From Andalucia godoyi (lineage: Eukaryota > Discoba > Jakobea > Jakobida > Andaluciidae): a stretch of DNA of 64,000 bases. Of this stretch, positions 9,153-18,639 are shown one piece after another. Location of the stretch: contig VRVR01000019.1 in the NCBI GenBank assembly GCA_009859145.1, positions 279,073-343,072 of the forward strand, read 5' to 3'. A program made the translations under genes and the position numbers. The notes under the pieces are model-generated. The model saw only the letters and a program-made list of their open reading frames with translations, was not told where the DNA came from and did not search any database. The first letter of the stretch is position 1. Each line of letters starts with the position of its first letter.

Positions 9153-9941
9153 TCACGACCCCGTCTGTTGCAGGTTCGATGGCGTTGCGTCTGCAGCCGG
9201 CTGTGTCATAGACAAGAACGGGAGGGTAAATTGGATTCCAAGGTTGTCCAGCAGCATCGATGTTGCCTGTCGTGTATCGGTGGTATTAAGTCGTATGGAA
9301 AACCAGCTGCACTGCTCCAGCTCCTCGTATCTGGCCAACGTCTGGACAATAAAGGCGTCATCGACTTCGCCGAGTTTCTGTCGGATCGACCGTTCCTCAT
9401 CCACAGCAGCCACCATGTATCGTTGAGAGAGTCGCAGTTTGATGATGTCCAATTCGGTATGGCAATAAACAATTTTGGATGGAATGATCTTCGTTACTTC
9501 CTTCATCATGTCCAGCAGATGCGCATTTCGGTCATTGCTCGACGCGTCCCTTCTATAGACGTACGGCGTCAAGAATGATCGATCGAAAAACACCAAGCCG
9601 TGTCGTATGCTAGACGGATCACGCGCAAACTGTTCCTGATACTGCTCGATTGACTTCAGCAATCCAGAAGTCCACTTGAGCGACATGCAAGATCCAGCTG
9701 GATCATACTGGGGATACTTGCTGCAAAGAGACACAAAGTTCTCCAATCGAGTGGAAAAACCCATCTTGGATAGACGGCTGCACACAGTCGACTTTCCAAC
9801 AGCCGCACATCCTTCCAGAAAGACAAACCGCAGTTCCGACGCCTGCTTCTGCTGCGAGAACTTTGCAGGATTCACTGCAATCGAAGTCAACGTCGATTCA
9901 TATCCTCCACGATTCAAAAGAACCCGACTTGTCCTGATCAT
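9153..9941 (-). CDS. P-loop deoxynucleoside/thymidylate-kinase-like protein, possibly mitochondrial
   Basis: 262 residues. A Walker A motif, GCAAVGKST, lies at 44-52 after a hydrophobic strand (LRFVFLEG). DRSFLTPYVYRR at 120-131 resembles the DRS/ERS motif of deoxynucleoside kinases. RLSQRYMVAAVDEERSIR, near residue 170, could be the Arg-rich lid. The first 30 residues are basic and Ser/Asn-rich without acidic clusters (MIRTSRVLLNRGG), which suggests a mitochondrial presequence. A role in nucleotide salvage is an inference from the motifs; thymidylate kinase or an unassigned P-loop kinase remain possible. The start at 9941 is the first ATG and leaves room for the presequence. Confidence 0.6.
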   Translation of the reverse strand: MIRTSRVLLNRGGYESTLTSIAVNPAKFSQQKQASELRFVFLEGCAAVGKSTVCSRLSKMGFSTRLENFVSLCSKYPQYDPAGSCMSLKWTSGLLKSIEQYQEQFARDPSSIRHGLVFFDRSFLTPYVYRRDASSNDRNAHLLDMMKEVTKIIPSKIVYCHTELDIIKLRLSQRYMVAAVDEERSIRQKLGEVDDAFIVQTLARYEELEQCSWFSIRLNTTDTRQATSMLLDNLGIQFTLPFLSMTQPAADATPSNLQQTGS

Positions 9942-10405
9942 TGCAACACACTTCGCAATCTACCCAACCCCACAAAAACAAAGGAAGAAAGCATCAACGT
10001 AAAATAAAAATAAAAATAAAATAAAAAACAGCAGCAACGTGAAATCAAGGAATGAAAAAAACAAAAAAAAAACAGATCAGCTATCGACAGCCCTGTTTTG
10101 CACTTCCCGGCGTAATTTCTGTCGTACGTTTCTCATTCTGAATGCAGGCTCGATTTGTTCGTTGGTCCGCAAATGAGGAAAAACAACAACAACAGCAACA
10201 ACGACAACAAAGTGTCCAAAAATGCATATCTTAAAAACATTACAACGCATGCCCAAATAAGCACCGTTGCTTTAGTTCAAAATCACAAATTCGTCGAGTC
10301 ATAGCATTCCTGCTCACGAGGGGATTCATCACACGGCAATTTCAGAGCACGTGAACATTCTTGTATATACTGAAAAGAAAATCAAAAGCATAACGTCACG
10401 TCGAC
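9942..10405. promoter_or_regulatory. Divergent intergenic region
   Basis: 464 nt of A-rich sequence (runs around 9990-10075 and 10180-10215) between the kinase-like gene (minus) and the coiled-coil gene (plus). It must contain both promoters. I see no clear gene or conserved element. Confidence 0.5.
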
Positions 10406-13400
10406 ATGATGCGCTCGCCGAATGTTCCCTCTTTGCGAGTGGAGGACTTGGAGAGTGCGTCTCCGGGAACATTCAACTCGGTCATCGCGTCTCGTCTGCA
10501 GATTCTTGAGGATCGAATACAAGAGTTGTCGCGGTCGAACAATGAAGTGGTCCGCGAGCTTCTCGATGCACAGGAACAGTCAAAATCATTTCAAGATCTG
10601 AATTCATCGTTGCATTTAGAGCTCGATGTCGTCAAAGCTCGATGTTCAGAATTGGAAATGCAAAGGCATAAGGACAGCAGCAGCAGCAGCAATAGCAACA
10701 ACAACAGCAAGAACAACAACAACAACAACATCAGCAGCAGCAGCACCACCAATGAGGCGGATTTGTATAATAGAAAAAACTTGCTGATTAATGCATCTTC
10801 AGCAACATCGCAACTGCAAAGACGGGATGTGTACAGTCAAACGTATTTTCCGGAAGACTGGAGTGGAGATCGCGGCGAGAACAGTGTGTCGTTAATGATT
10901 GAGCGGGCTTCCAATGTCTTTTCGAGGATATCGGTGTCGGAGATCTACAAGGAACAGACGTGCATGCGCGATGCGCTATCCGCTCTTTGGCAGCGAGTAA
11001 GTGATATGCACTATGAATTGCAAAAGCTTGTTGAGACAACCGCCCATCATCAGAACCATTTGCAGTATGCACTGGACATTCTTTTCCAGGAATATTTATT
11101 TGTGAAATCGGGAAGAGATCATTTTGCAGCCAAGGCGATGGAAGTCCGCGAAGAGTGTGTTGTGGCTGCGGAGAAGACGGACAGTTTGATGAAGCGGTAT
11201 CATGCATTGTCCCACGCCCTTGCAGATCGGTACTCGCAATCCCAGTCACTGTTTGCTTCTCTGCAGGATGAGCTCGAGGCAGTCCAGTCCTTTGTGTACA
11301 ATGGCATGCGACGCTTGCAGGACGAGTTTCAAGCCCAGTCAACTGAGCGGGATGACCGGGTGCATAATCTGTCGGAAAATGTCAGAGAGACGACGAAAGA
11401 ATATCATCGAGTGAAACAACAATGGAAATTTTTGATTCGCCAGTTCCTCTTGGTGAAGGACTTTGTTACTGGGAAGAGCCGTGACCTCGATGCGAATCGC
11501 TACGTGGGCAAGGAGGCAGACGCGTGGCCTGAAATGGATTCCGTGGTTCAGCGATTGATTTTGCCAGCATTTGCCCGTTTGGAAGAGTTGAACGTGAAGG
11601 TGGACAATGCTGTTGTTGACAAGGTTGTTGCTCTGAGTTCTGCAATCAAGAATGACATCAATGTGCACGAAATCAACGCACTGGCGACGATCGAAGAGCG
11701 GCTTTCTGCGGTTGAGAAGATTGTTGAAGAGAAGGTCGAGCAGCGCTACAAAAATCGGATATCGGATTTAGAAAAGACTGTTCAGGGGTATGTGGCACGC
11801 GTGAATGATTTCGATGCCCACGTTCTGCAGATCAAGGCGCACCAACGAGATGAGTTGTTTCAACGAGAGATGCGGATTGAGGAATTGGAGGACGAGAAGA
11901 AGCGGCTTGTTCTGCGCCACGAGAAGGAAATGGAAAAGGTGCGGGTAGAGTGCGATGAAAGCCTTGGTTCTGTTGCAGAAGAGAACCTTGTCGAGGTGAA
12001 GAAATTGAATGATGCCATGGGAAACTTGAAAATTGAACTGTTTCAGGCGCAGCAGCAGAACCAGGAACTGGACCAATCTTTGAATTCCAAAATCAGGAAA
12101 ATGGAGTCCATGATTGCGGACTTGGAGTCTTCAATGGCGAAGGTTTCGAGTGACCTTCAAACCACGCAGAATAATCTTGCCATTTCCGAAACCTCGCTCG
12201 CTTCAGTAACTGCGCAGCTTTCCAGCTTGCAGGATGTGCACCAACGCGGTCTCGAGGATTCTGCAACTCGAACAACGGAACTTCAGCTCAAGGCATCCTC
12301 GTATCTTGAGGAAATTAATCTGTTGCGAGTTCGTCTTTTTGACACCGAAGCTGCTGCAGAGCAAGTAAGATCCGCATTTCAAGCGTCTTCCCGAGACTGC
12401 GACGACAAGTCTGCACAGCTGGAGGCTCTGACAAACAGATCTGAAGTCGAGTGTGCATCCCTACGATCGGAATTAGCTAGCAAGGATGCGAAGATCCTAG
12501 ACCTGTCGAGAACATCGAGCGAGTGGATTTCCAAGTTTGATGTGCTTTCCGCGGAAACAATTGCATTCCAAATGCAGGTTGCCCATCAGTCTTCCGAGAT
12601 AGATCGTCTAAATGGAGAATTGAAGGATGCGGCAGCGGATCGCAATCGGTTGCAAGTTCGTCTCTTTGAAGTTGAGCAGAAATTGCTGTCAACGGAAGAG
12701 GAGTTTCGATCCTCTCGACAATCGCTTGAGCACGTATTGGAACAAAAGAATGCATCATTGTCTTCCACACAAGAGATGCTGTGCAAGGTCGATGAAGAAT
12801 ATGCTGTCTTTCGGGATGCTTCCGCAACCGAATGGCGCTCGTTGGCATCGTTTTTGGAGACTTCGCTCACAGCACTTTCGGATCAATTGTTAATGCAACA
12901 GTGCGTTCTTTCCTCTCGAATGAACCAGGAGGTGGCGAAATGGAAGCAGGTGATAGTTAAAGCATGCGCTCTGTGCCAAGCAACGCAATCTGAGGTTTTG
13001 CGATTGTCCAAGCGTCTTACGGCTGCTGAATCGTCGGCAGACTCCTGGAAGACTGCTCATGATAACCTTATGATCAAATCACAGGAGGACGAGTCCCTGC
13101 ACGGTTCTCTCGTTTCTGCGCGTGAGAGCCGAATCGTAGTCCTTGAGGCCCAAATTCAGTCATTATCAACGTCCCTTGACGGCAAGTCGACCGATGTTGC
13201 AGACTTGACAAGCAAGTTGATGCAGACTGAGAGCGATCTGCTGCGCACTCTTGAGGAGCGCGACTCGACGAAAGCGCGGTGCGATCAGCTGACTGGTGAT
13301 TTGACCTCTTCGCAGCAGTCCTTGCAGGAGTATCTGATGGCAGTGGAGAACTGGAAACAGGCCTACGAAGGTGTGGTTGCACAGTTGAATGATGCTCGTG

Positions 13401-16400
13401 CAGATCTTAATTCGGCGTTGTCGAAGGTCGATTTGCTGTCAGAAACCATTCAAGGATTAGAAGATGCTGTGTCTGAAAAGACCGAGGCTCTTCAGAAGCT
13501 TCAAAAGGACTATCAGATTTGTGTTGTTCTGAAAAATGAATATGAACGGGCGGTGCAGGATCGTGATAAGAACATTAGCCTTCTTGAAACTCAGGTTTAT
13601 GATCTGCAAACCGAACTATCCAACGTACGTCTCTCGAACTCTGGCCTGCTAGCTGATGTTGCTTCTTTGAAAATCGATCTTACATCTGCGTTATCTGAAA
13701 ATGAACAATTAGCTGCGCAGCTCCTGTCCTTGAAGAGTGAGTTGTCTTCCGTGAAATCGATTGCCGATGAATTTCTAAACTTTCCCACAACGATGGCAGT
13801 CGCATCTGCGGCCCTGTCACAACGACTGCAAGCCAGTTCTCACAGATTGTCTTCATTGTTCGCTCGGGTTGAACGTGCTGACCAGTGCGTCCTTGCTTTG
13901 CGAAACAACTTTGCTGAAGCCTCGTTGCGTACTGATTCCGAGATTCGGCGTCTTATGTCCGTATGTCTGTCGGATTCTGTGATGTTCTGCAAGTCACTTA
14001 CGAACACTGTGTTGCAGAGCATGAATCGACTGAACTCTCGAGTAGATTCGGCTGTTTCTCAAGTGCAATTATTCTCCTCCGCCTTGTCGGATTTGCGATC
14101 TGAGAATACTGTTCTCCACAATCGCATTCAAGAGTATTCAACGTCTGTTTATTCTTGGAAAGCCGCATTCGAGGAACTGTCCGCAGTCCATGAAGAGAAG
14201 ATCCAAGCCGCCAATGAACTGTCTGTGCAGACATCGTCGCTGCGCCGCGACGTAGCGAACCATGAACTGGCTTTCCAGTCCTTGACGCATTTGAACCGCG
14301 AAAACACCGAAGAATTGCAAGCGCTGCGACAGCAAGTGGCAGAGATCCGCGCAGAGTTAGAGGAATCGAAGGAAATTCGGCAACGACTGGTGGCAGAGAA
14401 TGCGACGCTTGCGGAAACGGTTTCAGACCTTGCAGGCCGAGAGCGCATTTTGCAGCGCGACTACAGTATCTGCTTGTCTCTGAAGAACGAGTTTGAGCGC
14501 ACTGTGAAGGATCGAGACGCAGAGGTTCTCTCTCTGAACGAAGAACTGCAACATGCTCGTAACACATTAAAGGATCAAATGGGCTCGTACTCTTCACTCT
14601 CCGATTCATTTGCTGCTGTCAAAAGCATCCTCGACACAAGAGACACGCAGTGGAAAGAAGCAGCATCCGATCTTCAGGCGTCACGCTGTGATGCGAATTC
14701 AGCATCGTCTCTGTTGCATGCATTGCAATCACAAACGCAGGCGCAGTTCGCAGCGCTCACAGTTTCGGTTGAATCTTCTCTTTCTGAAGTATTCAGGCGC
14801 ATCGGCCATCTCACGTCGCAGGTTTCCACTTGTTCCGGGTTCATTTCTGGACAATTGTGCCGGCATGGAAACATGGAAGCGTCGCTGTTGGGCACCATTG
14901 CTGCACTGCGGACACAGCTGCGAGTCGTTTTGCAGTCTGTCGAAGATTATGTCACGGCTTTCACCTCCGTTCTTGGACGCTCTTCTCACGGATTTCTCCA
15001 AAGACAGGCCGTGATGGAAAATCGACTCCTGCTTCTGTGCTCGAATCTTGCATTGGTGAAGAGGAGTGTTTCCCACGCTCGTGATGCAAGTGCGCATGAG
15101 TTGGATCGAAGAAACCACGAGAATCGCGAACTCTGCAGTGAAATCGAGGAAACTCGCCAGAACGTCGCTCGGGCAGAGGCAACTGCACGGGATCTTGCGG
15201 ATCAAATGAAGGCCGTGAATCTGGAAAAAGAGCGTTTGCTGCAAGATTTATCAGCTCGCAATTTACAACTTGACGAATCTGTAGCCAAATACGAGGAGTT
15301 GGAATCAACCACACAGCTTGCAATGGATCGTATGACCCGGAACGTATCAACATCCTGCACCTCCAGTATGCAGATGTGTGAATCAGTTGCATCCGTGCTG
15401 CAGCAGGTTGTGGACAATTGTGCTGGAAGGCTGAATCGCTTGGAGACGGGTCATCGGATGGCACTTCAGCTGCTATTGCGTGACTTTCGACGACGCCAGG
15501 AAAAGATCCGAAACCTGGATGCGTTGTTGGCGCACGCCATTGAATCTGAAAAGGCTTTAAAAGCTGAATGCGACCAAAGGGAGCGTGCATCGGCTACGCG
15601 GATCGCAGATTTGGAAGGCGCGCTATCCGATCGTGACGGTGCTCTGCTCGAGAAAGGCAAGCTGCTTGCTGACTTGCGCGAGCATGCTCAATCCGTCTCC
15701 AAAGAACTGATTTGTGCACTGGAAAATGTATCTCTCGGTGCATCAACTATTACTGCGCTGCAGAAGGATGCTAGCATGAAGGACGAGCAGTTGGTGTCGT
15801 TGAGGTTGTGTGTACAGAGTTTGACGCAAGAAATCGCGGAACTGCAATCCAAACACGATACTCTGGCTTCCGAGCACGTTGTCGCAGCTGCAAGCCTGTG
15901 CAGTACAAGTACGGAGCTGGCCGAGTGTCGAGAGGCGTTTGCAAAGCAGCTGAAAGACATTTCGGACGAGTTTTCGCAGGTGAAGCTCGGGGCGGATCGA
16001 CAGCGCATGCAAGCGGATCGGGCCATGGAAAGACTGACTGCACAGAAACTCGAAATTGAGCACGAAACTGCGCAGATGGCGGATGTCCTAACAGAGTGCA
16101 AGCTCCGTGTTGCTGATCTTGAGGCAGCACTGCTTAAAGAAAAGGGCAACTTTGAGCGAGTCGAGTTGTTCGAAGAATCGACGAAACGTTCCTTTGAAAA
16201 AGCGCTGGAGGATTTTCGCAAGAAGACAGCCGAGCACGACTCGCTGTTGGAAACAAATGCCTCGCAATCGATCCGCATTCGACATTTGGAGTCGACGAAC
16301 GCAGAGCTCGAAGCCGCTCTCGGGTCTCTCCGCGAGGAAAATCGCAAGATATTGGTCGAGTTGTCCATGGTGCAAGGCCAGCTGGCCGTGCTGCGTGGTG

Positions 16401-16609
16401 AGGACTCGGCCCACATCATGGACCATTCGGTTTCGTCGTTTATGAATCGACGAAAGGAGACCGATCTTCTGATTGGCAGAGCTCGCAGCTCTTCCAAGAC
16501 CAGCAATCCCGGCGATCAAGGCGCGTCCGACCATCCTCCCGAAGCTCTCGCCTCTCGATCCAGAACCGGATCTGGAGCGGATGCTCCTCCTAAACCGCCT
16601 CCAGCATGA
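10406..16609 (+). CDS. Giant coiled-coil protein (2067 residues) with internal duplication
   Basis: A continuous 2067-codon frame. Heptad-like Leu/Glu/Lys/Gln-rich helix extends over almost the whole length after residue 20. A Ser/Asn tract at about 92-115 comes from AGC/AAC repeats. Two regions repeat each other: EYLMAVENWKQAYE near 975 and EYSTSVYSWKAAFEE near 1243; LQKDYQICVVLKNEYERAV near 1032 and LQRDYSICLSLKNEFERTV near 1349. Ser/Leu-rich blocks with many small residues sit between the heptad stretches (about 815-860, 1130-1240, 1455-1530). The C-terminus is Ser/Pro-rich. Long proteins of this type act as cytoskeletal, centrosomal, basal-body or Golgi scaffolds; I cannot assign a family. 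No motor, kinase or lipid-binding domain is visible at either end. Confidence 0.75.
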   Translation: MMRSPNVPSLRVEDLESASPGTFNSVIASRLQILEDRIQELSRSNNEVVRELLDAQEQSKSFQDLNSSLHLELDVVKARCSELEMQRHKDSSSSSNSNNNSKNNNNNNISSSSTTNEADLYNRKNLLINASSATSQLQRRDVYSQTYFPEDWSGDRGENSVSLMIERASNVFSRISVSEIYKEQTCMRDALSALWQRVSDMHYELQKLVETTAHHQNHLQYALDILFQEYLFVKSGRDHFAAKAMEVREECVVAAEKTDSLMKRYHALSHALADRYSQSQSLFASLQDELEAVQSFVYNGMRRLQDEFQAQSTERDDRVHNLSENVRETTKEYHRVKQQWKFLIRQFLLVKDFVTGKSRDLDANRYVGKEADAWPEMDSVVQRLILPAFARLEELNVKVDNAVVDKVVALSSAIKNDINVHEINALATIEERLSAVEKIVEEKVEQRYKNRISDLEKTVQGYVARVNDFDAHVLQIKAHQRDELFQREMRIEELEDEKKRLVLRHEKEMEKVRVECDESLGSVAEENLVEVKKLNDAMGNLKIELFQAQQQNQELDQSLNSKIRKMESMIADLESSMAKVSSDLQTTQNNLAISETSLASVTAQLSSLQDVHQRGLEDSATRTTELQLKASSYLEEINLLRVRLFDTEAAAEQVRSAFQASSRDCDDKSAQLEALTNRSEVECASLRSELASKDAKILDLSRTSSEWISKFDVLSAETIAFQMQVAHQSSEIDRLNGELKDAAADRNRLQVRLFEVEQKLLSTEEEFRSSRQSLEHVLEQKNASLSSTQEMLCKVDEEYAVFRDASATEWRSLASFLETSLTALSDQLLMQQCVLSSRMNQEVAKWKQVIVKACALCQATQSEVLRLSKRLTAAESSADSWKTAHDNLMIKSQEDESLHGSLVSARESRIVVLEAQIQSLSTSLDGKSTDVADLTSKLMQTESDLLRTLEERDSTKARCDQLTGDLTSSQQSLQEYLMAVENWKQAYEGVVAQLNDARADLNSALSKVDLLSETIQGLEDAVSEKTEALQKLQKDYQICVVLKNEYERAVQDRDKNISLLETQVYDLQTELSNVRLSNSGLLADVASLKIDLTSALSENEQLAAQLLSLKSELSSVKSIADEFLNFPTTMAVASAALSQRLQASSHRLSSLFARVERADQCVLALRNNFAEASLRTDSEIRRLMSVCLSDSVMFCKSLTNTVLQSMNRLNSRVDSAVSQVQLFSSALSDLRSENTVLHNRIQEYSTSVYSWKAAFEELSAVHEEKIQAANELSVQTSSLRRDVANHELAFQSLTHLNRENTEELQALRQQVAEIRAELEESKEIRQRLVAENATLAETVSDLAGRERILQRDYSICLSLKNEFERTVKDRDAEVLSLNEELQHARNTLKDQMGSYSSLSDSFAAVKSILDTRDTQWKEAASDLQASRCDANSASSLLHALQSQTQAQFAALTVSVESSLSEVFRRIGHLTSQVSTCSGFISGQLCRHGNMEASLLGTIAALRTQLRVVLQSVEDYVTAFTSVLGRSSHGFLQRQAVMENRLLLLCSNLALVKRSVSHARDASAHELDRRNHENRELCSEIEETRQNVARAEATARDLADQMKAVNLEKERLLQDLSARNLQLDESVAKYEELESTTQLAMDRMTRNVSTSCTSSMQMCESVASVLQQVVDNCAGRLNRLETGHRMALQLLLRDFRRRQEKIRNLDALLAHAIESEKALKAECDQRERASATRIADLEGALSDRDGALLEKGKLLADLREHAQSVSKELICALENVSLGASTITALQKDASMKDEQLVSLRLCVQSLTQEIAELQSKHDTLASEHVVAAASLCSTSTELAECREAFAKQLKDISDEFSQVKLGADRQRMQADRAMERLTAQKLEIEHETAQMADVLTECKLRVADLEAALLKEKGNFERVELFEESTKRSFEKALEDFRKKTAEHDSLLETNASQSIRIRHLESTNAELEAALGSLREENRKILVELSMVQGQLAVLRGEDSAHIMDHSVSSFMNRRKETDLLIGRARSSSKTSNPGDQGASDHPPEALASRSRTGSGADAPPKPPPA

Positions 16610-16980
16610 GTTTTGCTTTCGTTCTGTCTGTACGACGCCCCCAAAGTACGCTCCAGGTCGACGCCTCTCCCATCTCATTGCGTGGCACCATTCTTGTCTG
16701 CTATAACTGTCCTGCCGAATGTTGTACCGGTACATACCTTATATATATTCTTTGCCAGACGTAAACAATAAAAGGAAAACTTTCCGTCCCGTCGCTCTTT
16801 GATTTCCGGAAAAAGTCTTGTCTTCCTTCCTCTCCAGACGATCGTCTTTGCCACATCGTGGTTATTGTCACTCTTGTATCTTTTAGTCGTCTTTCTGAAG
16901 CATTGCAGCTGTACACTACTGTTTGCGAATCGTACGTCGTGGTAGTGGGTGGTGGTGGTTGCCCTTTTTTTTTTTTGAAG
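16610..16980. other. Intergenic spacer with probable poly(A) region
   Basis: 371 nt between two plus-strand genes. An AATAAA hexamer near 16767 may serve the coiled-coil gene. A long T run at about 16966-16976 lies just before the next start codon. No gene seen. Confidence 0.45.
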
Positions 16981-18102
16981 ATGAATGAAGCGGCAGTAGC
17001 ACAGCTATGGGGCACTAATCGTCGGAGTGTGTGGCAAGAAGCGGTCTCTTTATATGATGACGCGATTTCGGTTGTCGCAGACCAGAATTTGCACAATCGG
17101 AATAAGCGCTATCATCTTGACTTGCATGCACTGGATGTGTGGGTCCGGCATAAGCTTACGCAAGACATTCAGCAGCGAGTTCCGAAGCAGCTCACGGTCT
17201 TTGAATTGGCCAAGATTGTGCAACTCAAGATGACGAGGTCGACGTTCCGTCCTCGAAATCAGTCAATTGTGGAGTCGAATACAAACGACAAGGTTATGCG
17301 TGCGACTGCGACGGCATTTTCTATTATGGACCAAGCGTCGTCGATCGAGCCTCTCAAGAAGGCAATGGCGGTATTGTGTAAGCTTGCCGGAGTCGGCCCT
17401 GCAACGGCGTCTCTTGTGCTGAGCATTGTGTATCCTCACTCGGTTCCGTTTTTCGATGAGCTGCAAGCACGTGTTGTTCTCAACGTGTCTGAGGTGTCGT
17501 TTACACTCCGGACGTTCGACGAATACTATCAGCTTGTTATGCAGAAGGCCAACAAGCTCAGGCTGCATCCGGCGGATGTTACGTGTGCGCTGTGGACTGC
17601 ATCGGTGATTACCATTCCGTCACTTGCTGGAGCACCGGTCTTTGAATCAGATACAGATGATGCTGAAGACAATATTCTCGACAAGATTCAAAGAGCCGCA
17701 CAGGAATCGCAGCGAGACCATTTCGACGCACTTCCAAAAGCGGTCTCATCAAAGTCTGCCATGTTGTCATCTTTGTCTGTATCATTGTCATCTTCCTCCT
17801 CCTCCTCCTCCGCCTCATCATCGTCATCATTATCGTTGTCGGCGTCAGCGTCGGCGTTTCTTGTTCCTGTGAAATCTGCAGAGGATTCTGCAAAAACCAC
17901 GATTGTCGAAGATCGCGAATTTGACGCCGTTCGAGCATTGGCACTTGCAACTGATGGTGCCGCAGAAAAGGCCGAGGAAGATACAGTCGAAGTCGATGAT
18001 GCGTTCTCGTTGCTCGCGCAAACTGTCGAGAGATTGCAGCAGGAAACCGCAGAAGTTCCACCCCCGCCTGCCAAGAAGCCCAGAACATCAAGGAATGGCT
18101 GA
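16981..18102 (+). CDS. Helix-hairpin-helix (DNA-glycosylase-fold-like) conserved protein
   Basis: 373 residues from the ATG at 16981. The earlier in-frame ATG at 16858 would add 41 hydrophobic and Gly/Val-rich residues that look like leader sequence. Key features: KMTRSTFRPRNQSIVESN near 82-99, then a helix ending in KLAGVGPATASLVLSIVYP (about 134-152), a classic helix-hairpin-helix, followed by HSVPFFDELQA. This combination, an (L/M)TRG-x-(F/W)RPR motif plus a GVGPATAS hairpin plus a VPF-(M/F)-(S/D)-(D/E)E motif, occurs in a widespread but poorly characterised eukaryotic family. The HhH suggests DNA binding; I see no clear catalytic Lys/Asp pair to support glycosylase activity. A Ser-rich linker lies at about 260-295 and the tail (PPPPAKKPRTSRNG) looks like a nuclear localisation signal. 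Confidence 0.65.
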   Translation: MNEAAVAQLWGTNRRSVWQEAVSLYDDAISVVADQNLHNRNKRYHLDLHALDVWVRHKLTQDIQQRVPKQLTVFELAKIVQLKMTRSTFRPRNQSIVESNTNDKVMRATATAFSIMDQASSIEPLKKAMAVLCKLAGVGPATASLVLSIVYPHSVPFFDELQARVVLNVSEVSFTLRTFDEYYQLVMQKANKLRLHPADVTCALWTASVITIPSLAGAPVFESDTDDAEDNILDKIQRAAQESQRDHFDALPKAVSSKSAMLSSLSVSLSSSSSSSSASSSSSLSLSASASAFLVPVKSAEDSAKTTIVEDREFDAVRALALATDGAAEKAEEDTVEVDDAFSLLAQTVERLQQETAEVPPPPAKKPRTSRNG

Positions 18103-18639
18103 GCTTCACTTGCGTCTTTCCGATTGTCTGTATTGCGTGGGCTCTTTGCGAGGGCTCTTCTTCCCTCTGTCTGGATATGCTCATCGTCTCGATGACTATT
18201 GGCGCTGCAGTCCATGTTTCGACCGGCGGCGGGAGGGAGTCGTCGTCGGCTGTACGTCCTCTGGCGGTTCGAGACTGCGACGTTTTGACGTTTTGATGCT
18301 CTCAGCCAACACGTCCATTCATCTGCATGCACGTCCATTCGGGCTCTGGTCGCATCGATCCTTGAGCGTTGATGTGGGGGGGAGGGGGGTAAACTGCAAA
18401 AACTCTCGAAAAGACAACCCGACTATCAGCGTGCGTCGCGGTTGGCCCACTTTTTACCCCGAACTATCGTTTGCTGTTGCTCCGCGTATTTTATATATAA
18501 TTCTTGTACTCTGCCATCGTCCTCCACAACGAAGTATCGACGAAAAAAAAACAAACAACAACCAATATCGATACCGATACTGAAATCAAACTAAAGGGAA
18601 AGAAAAGAACAGAAACGAAACACGTGCCATCTGTTTTCA
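18103..18639. other. Intergenic spacer
   Basis: 537 nt between two plus-strand genes. A G-rich run sits at about 18376-18390. Short A-rich and AT-rich stretches around 18490-18630 probably belong to the promoter and leader of the F-box gene. Nothing else identified. Confidence 0.5.
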
